A stretch of DNA of 64,000 nucleotides from Faunimonas pinastri (GTDB taxonomy: Bacteria; Pseudomonadota; Alphaproteobacteria; Rhizobiales; Afifellaceae). Below are positions 57,447-64,000 of the stretch, piece by piece (position 1 is the first letter of the stretch; the number at the start of each line of letters is the position of its first letter). Where the stretch lies: contig NZ_FOFG01000002.1 of NCBI RefSeq assembly GCF_900110915.1, positions 124,001 to 188,000 of the forward strand, written 5' to 3'. The position numbers were made by a program, and so were the translations under genes. The notes under the pieces are model-generated. The model worked only from the letters and a program-made list of their open reading frames with translations, was not told the DNA's origin and searched no databases.

Positions 57447-58919
57447 ATGGGCAATTTTCTCGGCATCGATATCGGCACCTCCGGGGTGAAGACCGTTCTC
57501 GTCGATGGCGACGAGAACGTCCTCGCCGAGGCCGAGATCGCGCTGACCGTCGAGCGCCCTCACCCGCTCTGGTCGGAGCAGGATCCGGAAAGCTGGTGGG
57601 AGGCGGTCTGCGCCACCCTGCAATCGATCCGTGCCGCCACGCCCGTGGGTTTGCTCGCGGTGGAGGCCATCGGCCTTTCCGGCCAGATGCATGCGGCCGT
57701 GCTGCTTGGTGCCGGCCATGAGGTGCTCCGCCCGGCGATCCTCTGGAACGACGGGCGCAGCCAGGCCGAATGCGCGGAACTCGAATCCGCCGTACCGGAT
57801 CTGGGCACCATTGCCGGCGTGAAGGCGATGCCGGGCTTCACGGCTCCCAAGCTCATCTGGTTGAAACGCCACGAACCCGAGGTTTTCGCGCGTGTCGCGC
57901 ATGTCGTTCTGCCCAAGGACTTCATCCGGCTCAGGCTCACGGGCGAACTCGCGACCGACATGTGCGACGCGGCCGGCACCTTGCTGCTGGACGAGGCGCG
58001 GCGCGACTGGTCGGACAAGCTCGTCGCCGCAAGCGGCCTGTCGCGCGAAACGCTGCCCCGCCTCTGCGAGGGACCGGAGGTCACCGGTACGCTTTCGCCT
58101 GAAGTCGCCCGGCATTGGGGCTTTTCAAACTCCGTTCCCGTGGTCGCCGGTGCGGGCGACGCCGCGGCCGGAGCGATCGGCATCGGGGCCGTCTCGGAGG
58201 GCGACGCCTTCATCTCGCTCGGCACCTCCGCGCAATATTTCTTGGTGACAGAAAGCTACCGTCCCCGCCCGGAAAACCTGCTCCACACCTTTGCGCATGG
58301 CCTGCCCGGCCGCTGGTTCCAGATGGCCGCCCTCCTGAACGGCGCGAGCTGCCTCGCCTTCGCGGCGCGGCTGGTCGGCGAGAGCGACATCGGTCGCCTG
58401 ATGGGGAGACTGGAAGCGATCGTCCCGCCCGCGACCGACCTCCTCTTCCTGCCCTATCTCAGCGGCGAGCGGACGCCGCATAACGATCCCCATGCCCGCG
58501 GCGTGTTCTTCGGTCTGACCGGAGCGACGACGCCGGAAGAACTGATCGTTTCGGTGCTGCAGGGCGTCGCCTATTCCCTGCGGGATGCCCAGGAATGTCT
58601 GGCGGAGGCCGGATCCTCCCCCGGGCAGATCGCCGTGATCGGCGGCGGCGCACGCAGCGATCTCTGGATGCAGATCCTGGCCGATGTGCTGGACCGGCCA
58701 GTTCTGCGTTATCGCGGCGGCGCCAAGGGTCCGGCCTTCGGTGCCGCGCGCCTCGCCCGCCTCGCCCGCACCGGTGAACGGATCGAGGAGGTTTGTCGCC
58801 GCCCCGCCGTGGAAAGCATGCTCCAGCCCCGCGCAGACCGGCTAAACTTTCACCACGTTCAATTCAGCCGCTTCAAATCTCTCTATCGCGCCCTGAAGCC
58901 CGAGTTTCAGCGTTTCTGA
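57447..58919 (+). CDS. xylB: Xylulokinase
   Basis: A 490-residue FGGY carbohydrate kinase that phosphorylates D-xylulose at C5, linking xylose or xylitol use to the pentose phosphate pathway. It has the N-terminal phosphate loop LGIDIGTSGVK (D8), the sugar-binding LSGQMHA, catalytic D238 in GAGDAAAG, and the second phosphate motif GGGARSDLWMQ. Length and motifs match E. coli XylB closely. No xylA is nearby, so the source of xylulose (xylose isomerase or a pentitol dehydrogenase) is elsewhere. GGCGAG precedes ATG 57447. Confidence 0.94.
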   Translation: MGNFLGIDIGTSGVKTVLVDGDENVLAEAEIALTVERPHPLWSEQDPESWWEAVCATLQSIRAATPVGLLAVEAIGLSGQMHAAVLLGAGHEVLRPAILWNDGRSQAECAELESAVPDLGTIAGVKAMPGFTAPKLIWLKRHEPEVFARVAHVVLPKDFIRLRLTGELATDMCDAAGTLLLDEARRDWSDKLVAASGLSRETLPRLCEGPEVTGTLSPEVARHWGFSNSVPVVAGAGDAAAGAIGIGAVSEGDAFISLGTSAQYFLVTESYRPRPENLLHTFAHGLPGRWFQMAALLNGASCLAFAARLVGESDIGRLMGRLEAIVPPATDLLFLPYLSGERTPHNDPHARGVFFGLTGATTPEELIVSVLQGVAYSLRDAQECLAEAGSSPGQIAVIGGGARSDLWMQILADVLDRPVLRYRGGAKGPAFGAARLARLARTGERIEEVCRRPAVESMLQPRADRLNFHHVQFSRFKSLYRALKPEFQRF

Positions 58920-58943
58920 CTGCCGTTATTGTGCAGGCGCAGC

Positions 58944-58972
58944 ATGAATCCCGCTGCTCTGCAGCGATTCAT
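58944..58972. promoter_or_regulatory. Long imperfect inverted repeat, candidate operator
   Basis: Two 12-bp arms (ATGAAT-CGCTGC and GCAGCG-ATTCAT) with a TCT centre and a 2-base CC bulge in the left arm lie in the 132-bp gap between xylB and the ROK repressor gene. No T-run follows. A TTGACA element starts four bases after the right arm, at 58977. The position fits an operator for the downstream repressor; a weak terminator of xylB is the alternative. Confidence 0.55.
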
Positions 58973-58976
58973 TCCG

Positions 58977-59005
58977 TTGACACCTAACCGCCGCCGACGA
59001 TTACT
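58977..59005 (+). promoter_or_regulatory. Possible sigma70-type promoter of the ROK-ABC operon
   Basis: TTGACA (58977-58982) is a consensus -35 box. The best -10 match at 17-bp spacing is ATTACT (59000-59005), which is poor. It precedes the ROK repressor start by about 46 bp. Confidence 0.35.
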
Positions 59006-59051
59006 CCCATCAAATTGAAGAAATAAGGGCAAAAGCCCGACGGGAGGAAGC

Positions 59052-60302
59052 TTGGTTCGGTCGACGGCCGGGCGCGGCACCAATTCGGTGCAGCTGCGCC
59101 GCTACAATGAGCGCCTGATCCTGCAGATCCTTCGCCGCGCCGGCGAAGCGTCGAAGGCCGAGCTCGCGCGCGCCTGCGACCTCACGCATTCCGCCGTGGC
59201 GGTCATCATCGACCGCCTGGAGGAAGCCGGCCTGGTGACGGAGACAGGTCGCCGCCAGGACGGCAGCCGCGGCCAGCCCGCAGCCCTTTACCGGCTTGAT
59301 CCCAAGGGCGCTTTCGGCATCGGCGTCCGTCTGGACCGGCGCGCCATGGAAACCGTGCTGGTGGATCTCGCGGGCACGCTGATCGCCCGCCGCTCGCACG
59401 ACCACCTGCTTCCCGGGCCGCAGGAGGCGCTGGCAATCGTGGCTTCCGACGTGCGGGAACTCCTCGCGCTCCTGAACGACGACAACCGCGAGCGGCTGGC
59501 GGGAATCGGCGTGGCGCAGCCCTACAATCTGGGATCGTGGCTGGCGGAACTGGAACTGGCGGACCAGAGCCTCGGCGTCTGGGACGCGGTCGACTTTCCC
59601 ACGCTGCTGGAAGCGGAAATCGGGCTGCCCGTCTCCGGCGAGAACGACGGGACCGCGGCGGCGATCGCCGAACTCTTCTGGGGGCTGGGGCGCTCGATCG
59701 ACGATTTTCTCTATCTCTTTATCGGCGCGGCGATCGGCGGCGGCATCGTGCTCGACGGCGATTGCCGGCGCGGCGCGACGGGCAATGCCGGCGATATCGC
59801 GGTGTTCGCCGTCACGCACAGCCATCTGCCGTCGGCACCACCGCGCGGAGCACAGCGCGATATCCTGCTGACGCGCGCCTCCCTCAATTCGCTGATCCGC
59901 CACCTCCGCTTCAACGACCAGGAAGCGTCGAGCCGTTGGGCCCTGGAGCAGCGAATTCGGGAAGGGCAGCCGGCCGTCTCGGAATGGCTCGACGACTGCG
60001 TCGAGGCCCTCGCCTCGGTGATCTGGCCCGCCACCCTGCTTCTCGACTTTGCGACTGTCGTCATCGACTCGGACGTGGATGGAGGAATGATCAACGAACT
60101 GAACCATCGGCTCGCATCATCATTGATGGAGCAAGCGCCGGAAGGCTGCCGTCCTCCCCGCCTGATGCATGGAACCTTCGGGTTCAATGCCGGGGCAATG
60201 GGGGCGGCGAGCCTGCCGATGTTCTTCAACTTCTCGCCCCGCGCATCGATTCTGACGCGTGGGGCCAACGCCGGAGCCCGCAATCATGCAGCAGCAGACT
60301 GA
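59052..60302 (+). CDS. ROK family transcriptional regulator (XylR/NagC-like)
   Basis: A 416-residue repressor. Residues 15-75 form a winged helix ([20 protein letters not shown], then [19 protein letters not shown]). A ROK sugar-binding domain follows with [11 protein letters not shown] at 197-207 and [15 protein letters not shown]. The usual ROK zinc motif (CxCGxxGCxE) is missing, replaced by [11 protein letters not shown]. It probably senses a sugar or its phosphate and controls the ABC genes below. TTG 59052 has a strong GGGAGGA site. Its 3' end overlaps the start of the ABC ATPase by 17 bp, so they are co-translated. Confidence 0.9.
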   Translation: MVRSTAGRGTNSVQLRRYNERLILQILRRAGEASKAELARACDLTHSAVAVIIDRLEEAGLVTETGRRQDGSRGQPAALYRLDPKGAFGIGVRLDRRAMETVLVDLAGTLIARRSHDHLLPGPQEALAIVASDVRELLALLNDDNRERLAGIGVAQPYNLGSWLAELELADQSLGVWDAVDFPTLLEAEIGLPVSGENDGTAAAIAELFWGLGRSIDDFLYLFIGAAIGGGIVLDGDCRRGATGNAGDIAVFAVTHSHLPSAPPRGAQRDILLTRASLNSLIRHLRFNDQEASSRWALEQRIREGQPAVSEWLDDCVEALASVIWPATLLLDFATVVIDSDVDGGMINELNHRLASSLMEQAPEGCRPPRLMHGTFGFNAGAMGAASLPMFFNFSPRASILTRGANAGARNHAAAD

Positions 60303-61863
60303 GCCTCGGCCGGTGCAGACGCCGCTTCTGGAGATGCGCCACATCTCCAAGACATTCCCCGGCGTCCGCGCCCTCAGCAACGTCGATCTTGCCATCTATC
60401 CCGGCGAGATCCACTCGCTGATGGGCGAGAACGGCGCCGGCAAGTCGACTCTGATGAAGGTGCTGTCCGGCGCCTACCAGGCCGATCCCGGCGGCGAGAT
60501 CCTGCTGGAAGGCAAGCCGATCGCCCTGAACGGGCCCCTTTCGGCCAAGCAGCACGGTATCGCCGTCATCTACCAGGAGCTCAGCCTTTCGCCGAACCTG
60601 ACGGTGGCGGAGAACATCTATCTCGGCCGCGAAAAGAAGACCGGCTTTTTCGTTGATCGCTCCGGCATGATCGAGGGCTGTCGTGAGCTCCTGAAGCGGC
60701 TCGGCGCCACCTTCGGCCCGACGACCCATGTGGAGACGCTCTCCATCGCGGAGCGGCAGCTGGTGGAGATCGCCCGCGCGATCCACGCCGATGCCCGCAT
60801 CCTGATCATGGACGAGCCGACCACCGCGCTTTCCGCCCGCGAGACGGATGGACTTTTCGAGCTGATCCGCAAGCTCAAGGCGGACGGTCTGGCCATCGTC
60901 TATATCAGTCACCGCATGGCCGAGATCTACGATCTGTCCGACCGTGTCTCTGTCCTGCGCGACGGCAGCTATGTGGGCTCGCTGATGCGCGACGAGCTTT
61001 CGGCCGACGTACTGGTCAAGATGATGGTCGGGCGCGATCTGGCCGGCTTCTACACCAAGAGCCACGACGCGCATGGCAGCCGTGGGCATGTCATCCTGTC
61101 CGTCCGCGATTTCAGCGATCGCACCCGCGTGCGCGGCTGCGGCTTCGACCTGCACCAGGGCGAGGTGCTGGGCATCGCCGGGCTGGTCGGCTCCGGCCGC
61201 ACCGAATTCGCCCGCCTGATCTTCGGCGCCGATCCCAAGGTGAGCGGCACGGTGGAGCTGGAAGGCAAGCGGATCGACATCTCCTCCCCGCGCGAAGCGC
61301 TGGACCACGGCATCGTCTACCTGACCGAAGACCGCAAGGCGCAGGGCCTGTTCCTAGACATGAGCGTGGAATCCAACGTCAATCTTGTGGTCTACGGCCG
61401 CGATGCCAAGGCTGGCGGCATCCTCGATCTCGGCAAGGCGCGGGCGCGGGCACTGGAAGCGATCCGGTCGCTTTCCATCCGCGTCGCCAACCAGAACATC
61501 GAGGTCGGCTCGCTCTCGGGCGGCAACCAGCAGAAGGTGCTGCTGTCGCGCCTGATGGAGATCAAGCCGCGCGTTCTGATCCTCGACGAGCCCACGCGCG
61601 GCGTGGATATCGGAGCGAAATCCGAGATCTACCGCGTCATCGACGGGCTGGCGAAGGCTGGCACCGGCGTCGTCGTCATCTCATCCGAACTGCCGGAGGT
61701 GATCGGCATCTGCGACCGCGTGCTCGTGATGCGCGAGGGCGTCATCGAAGGCGAAGTCGGCGGACCGGACGGAGCGCCGGTCACGCAGGAAAATATCATG
61801 ACATTTGCAACGGGTTTGAAGCCCACGGGTGCCGAAGAGCGTCGGGAGACTGTCCATGGTTGA
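60286..61863 (+). CDS. Sugar ABC transporter ATP-binding protein (RbsA/XylG-like)
   Basis: A 525-residue ATPase with two ABC modules in one chain, as in sugar transporters. Module one has Walker [10 protein letters not shown] (47-55), [15 protein letters not shown] as a divergent signature and [10 protein letters not shown]. Module two has [13 protein letters not shown], the signature [16 protein letters not shown], and [15 protein letters not shown]. It powers monosaccharide uptake. ATG 60286 lies within the repressor gene and has GGAG nine bases upstream; the frame extends to 60259. The TGA overlaps the permease start. Confidence 0.94.
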   Translation: MQQQTEPRPVQTPLLEMRHISKTFPGVRALSNVDLAIYPGEIHSLMGENGAGKSTLMKVLSGAYQADPGGEILLEGKPIALNGPLSAKQHGIAVIYQELSLSPNLTVAENIYLGREKKTGFFVDRSGMIEGCRELLKRLGATFGPTTHVETLSIAERQLVEIARAIHADARILIMDEPTTALSARETDGLFELIRKLKADGLAIVYISHRMAEIYDLSDRVSVLRDGSYVGSLMRDELSADVLVKMMVGRDLAGFYTKSHDAHGSRGHVILSVRDFSDRTRVRGCGFDLHQGEVLGIAGLVGSGRTEFARLIFGADPKVSGTVELEGKRIDISSPREALDHGIVYLTEDRKAQGLFLDMSVESNVNLVVYGRDAKAGGILDLGKARARALEAIRSLSIRVANQNIEVGSLSGGNQQKVLLSRLMEIKPRVLILDEPTRGVDIGAKSEIYRVIDGLAKAGTGVVVISSELPEVIGICDRVLVMREGVIEGEVGGPDGAPVTQENIMTFATGLKPTGAEERRETVHG

Positions 61864-62872
61864 GGAAATCAACGCCACGGCGCCGGCAACGGCGTCCACC
61901 GAGCAGAAGCGCCGGGCCGAGCGGCACCTGAGAATGCAGGGCATGGTTCGCACCCTCGGAATGCTGCCGGTGCTGATCCTGCTTTGCATCGCCTTCTACC
62001 TGATGACCTCGCGCTTCGGCTCGCTGCAGAACGTATCCATCATCGCGCAGCAGGCGGCGATCAACACCGTTCTGGCCGCCGGCATGACCTTCGTCATCCT
62101 GACCGGCGGCATCGACCTTTCCGTGGGCTCGATCCTCGCGGCCTCCGCCATGGCTGCCGTCATAGCCTCGCTGATCCCGGATATCGGCCTCATCGGCATC
62201 CCGGCGGCGCTCGTCTGCGGCCTGATCTTCGGCCTCATCAACGGCAGCCTGATCGCGTTCATGCGATTGCCGCCCTTTATCGTGACGCTGGGCTCGCTGA
62301 CGGCGGTACGTGGCGTGGCGCGATTGATGGGCCACGACACGACCGTCTTCAACGCCAACCTGCCTTTCGCCTTCCTCGGCAATGCCTCGCTCTTCGGCAT
62401 TCCGTGGCTGGTGATCATCGCCTTCCTGGTGATCGTGGCCTCCTGGTTCGTGCTGAAACGCACGGTGCTCGGCGTCCACATCTATTCCGTCGGCGGCAAC
62501 CCCGATGCAGCCCGGCTTTCCGGCATCAAGGTCTGGCGCGTCCTGCTCTTCGTCTACGGCACCTCCGGCCTGCTCGCCGGTCTCGGCGGCGCCATGTCGG
62601 CGGCCCGGCTCTACGCGGCCAACGGCGTGCAGCTCGGCCAGTCCTACGAACTGGACGCGATCGCGGCGGTCATCCTTGGTGGAACGTCGTTCGTCGGCGG
62701 CATCGGCTCTGTCTGGGGAACGCTGGTCGGCGCGCTGATCATCGCCGTCCTCTCCAACGGCCTGATCCTGACCGGCGTGCCGGACGTCTGGCAGTACATC
62801 ATCAAGGGCCTGATCATCATCGTCGCCGTCGCGCTCGACCGGCTGCGCACCAAGGGCTCCGCGCGGACCTGA
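61856..62872 (+). CDS. Sugar ABC transporter permease (RbsC-like)
   Basis: A 338-residue inner-membrane protein with about ten helices. It has [40 protein letters not shown] and [12 protein letters not shown], all hallmarks of the BPD_transp_2 family. The N-terminal 35 residues are cytoplasmic and charged. It overlaps the ATPase gene by 8 bp and is the only permease, so it works as a homodimer. Confidence 0.94.
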   Translation: MVEEINATAPATASTEQKRRAERHLRMQGMVRTLGMLPVLILLCIAFYLMTSRFGSLQNVSIIAQQAAINTVLAAGMTFVILTGGIDLSVGSILAASAMAAVIASLIPDIGLIGIPAALVCGLIFGLINGSLIAFMRLPPFIVTLGSLTAVRGVARLMGHDTTVFNANLPFAFLGNASLFGIPWLVIIAFLVIVASWFVLKRTVLGVHIYSVGGNPDAARLSGIKVWRVLLFVYGTSGLLAGLGGAMSAARLYAANGVQLGQSYELDAIAAVILGGTSFVGGIGSVWGTLVGALIIAVLSNGLILTGVPDVWQYIIKGLIIIVAVALDRLRTKGSART

Positions 62873-62946
62873 TCCGCAAACTCTCTCGGGGGCGGACGCG
62901 CTGGTCACCCGTCCCCGCCGATAGTTGTGACCAGGGAGGACAAACT

Positions 62947-63873
62947 ATGTTGAAGAAACTTCTGCTCGCCGGCGTGGCGATCACCATGGTCGCCGGTGTC
63001 GCGCAGGCCAAGGATTTGAACAAGATCGGCGTGTCGCTGGGGTCGATGGGCAATCCCTTCTTCGTCGCGCTGGCGAACGGCGCCACGGCTCAGGCCAAGG
63101 AAAGCAACCCGAAGGCCGAAGTCACCGCGCTCGGCTACGACTACGATCTCGGCAAGCAGTTCACCCAGATCGACAACTTCATCGCCGCCGGCGACGACCT
63201 GATCCTGCTCAATCCGGGCGACCCCGTCGCCATCGCCCCCGCGATCAAGCGCGCCCAGGCGGCCGGCGTTCCGGTCGTGGCGGTCGATACCGCCGCCCAG
63301 GGCGCCGATGCGACGGTCACCACCGACAACGTCAAGGCCGGTGAGCTCGCCTGCCAGTATCTCGTCGACAAGCTCGGCGGCAAAGGCAACGTCGTCATCG
63401 TCAACGGCCCGCACGTGTCCGCCGTCATCGACCGCGTGAAAGGCTGCCACAACGTTCTGGACAAGCAGTCCGGCATCAAGATCCTGTCCGACGACCAGGA
63501 CGCCCATGGCTCGCGCGACGGTGGCCTCGCCGTCATGCAGGGCCTGCTGACCCGCTTCGACAAGATCGACGGCGTCTTCGGCATCAACGACCCGACCTCC
63601 ATCGGCGCCGACCTTGCCGCCAAGCAGCTGAACCGCAAGGAGATGATCATCACCTCCGTGGACGGCGCTCCGGATATCGTCGCCGCTCTGGAGGGGGACA
63701 CGCTGATCCAGGCTTCCGCCGCGCAGGATCCCTTCGGCATGGCGAAGAAGGCGACAGAAGTCGGCATAGGTATCATCAACGGCAAGAAGCCGGAGCAGGA
63801 CCCGATCCTGATTCCGCCGACGCTGGTGACCCGCGACAACGTCAAGGACTACAAGGGTTGGACCGGCCACTGA
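62947..63873 (+). CDS. Sugar ABC transporter substrate-binding protein (RbsB-like)
   Basis: A 308-residue periplasmic type I binding protein. The signal peptide (LKKLLLAGVAITMVAGVAQA) is cleaved near AQA-KD. The mature part begins NKIGVSLGSMGNPFFVALAN, then has NFIAAGDDLILLNPGDPVAI, VVAVDTAAQGADATVTTDN and FGINDPTSIGADLAAKQLN. Asp/Asn/Arg residues expected to bind sugar hydroxyls are present but do not identify the sugar. The nearby xylulokinase favours a pentose or pentitol. GGGAGG precedes ATG 62947; it is 74 bp after the permease and closed by a terminator. Confidence 0.94.
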   Translation: MLKKLLLAGVAITMVAGVAQAKDLNKIGVSLGSMGNPFFVALANGATAQAKESNPKAEVTALGYDYDLGKQFTQIDNFIAAGDDLILLNPGDPVAIAPAIKRAQAAGVPVVAVDTAAQGADATVTTDNVKAGELACQYLVDKLGGKGNVVIVNGPHVSAVIDRVKGCHNVLDKQSGIKILSDDQDAHGSRDGGLAVMQGLLTRFDKIDGVFGINDPTSIGADLAAKQLNRKEMIITSVDGAPDIVAALEGDTLIQASAAQDPFGMAKKATEVGIGIINGKKPEQDPILIPPTLVTRDNVKDYKGWTGH

Positions 63874-63908
63874 GCCGATCAACCCGGCCTCGTCCCAATC
63901 TGATACAG

Positions 63909-63938
63909 GAACCCCGGAGCGATCCGGGGTTCTTTCGT
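63909..63938 (+). terminator. Terminator of the sugar ABC operon
   Basis: A perfect 10-bp stem (GAACCCCGGA / TCCGGGGTTC) with a GCGA loop is followed by TTTCGTTT. It ends the operon that starts at the ROK repressor. The last 60 bases of the window hold no visible feature. Confidence 0.92.
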
Positions 63939-64000
63939 TTCAACCGAAAGGGACCGACAGGTAAAATTTAACCGTTCTCAGGCGGAATGCTTGCAACGAA

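Overview
The window is about 64 kb of GC-rich chromosome from an alphaproteobacterium of the order Hyphomicrobiales (Rhizobiales). The evidence is the combination of ldtR/ldtP with a DUF6163 gene, pyrB with an inactive pyrC homologue, plsY-dprA-topA-rnr-DUF983-MFS-rpmG, divK-pleD, a DinB with an N-terminal zinc ribbon, EipB, the aapJQMP transporter and an HWE histidine kinase. An Aurantimonadaceae/Aureimonas-like source is my guess from gene order and protein style; it is not proven. No rRNA, tRNA, CRISPR array, prophage or intact insertion sequence was found. Most of the window is core, housekeeping chromosome.

Layout. 1-2.2 kb: L,D-transpeptidase (cut by the window edge), its MarR-type regulator LdtR and a DUF6163 membrane protein. 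2.3-7.3 kb: hemB, RDD protein, bpt, an MFS pump, a sulfotransferase and an orphan lower-GC membrane protein. 7.3-12.2 kb: parC, ruvX, a Pro-rich exported peptide and an AidB-like flavoprotein. 12.4-24.1 kb: a long forward run, pyrB-pyrC'-plsY-dprA-topA-rnr-DUF983-MFS-rpmG. 24.2-28.8 kb: divK-pleD cell-cycle signalling, dinB and eipB. 28.9-31.9 kb: RidA-like, GDPD, FemAB-like and HIT genes. 31.9-32.7 kb: gene-poor stretch with a possibly decayed membrane gene. 32.8-35.6 kb: clpS-clpA. 35.9-39.8 kb: a D,D-carboxypeptidase with a SPOR domain, small unknowns, DUF1489 and an HWE kinase. 39.9-47.1 kb: photolyase, a cysK-alaX-sseA-acetyltransferase operon, and an OmpA protein with a very large disordered arm. 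47.2-55.2 kb: aapJQMP, metC, LAB_N/GT2 lipid A-type pair, methyltransferase and rpsU. 55.3-63.9 kb: a ROK-family protein, an orphan amino-acid ABC ATPase, xylulokinase, a ROK repressor and a complete sugar ABC transporter.

How the genes work together. Several blocks are clear operons shown by overlapping stop/start codons: plsY/dprA, rnr/DUF983, alaX/sseA/GNAT, LAB_N/GT2 and ROK repressor/ABC ATPase/permease. The last block, beside xylB, looks like a self-regulated pentose or pentitol uptake and phosphorylation system. A long imperfect inverted repeat sits exactly where its operator would be expected. Envelope maintenance is a recurring theme (L,D-transpeptidase, D,D-carboxypeptidase, EipB, OmpA, FemAB-like, LAB_N).

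The most interesting items are: the ROK-family protein at 55332-56393, whose motifs occur in circularly permuted order; the pseudo-dihydroorotase with no metal ligands; the cysK-like enzyme with a variant TAGNTG loop in an operon with an alanyl-tRNA editing protein and a mercaptopyruvate sulfurtransferase; and the candidate operator upstream of the ROK repressor. Many genes start with GTG or TTG, so starts were chosen by ribosome-binding site and family alignment from memory. No database search was run.
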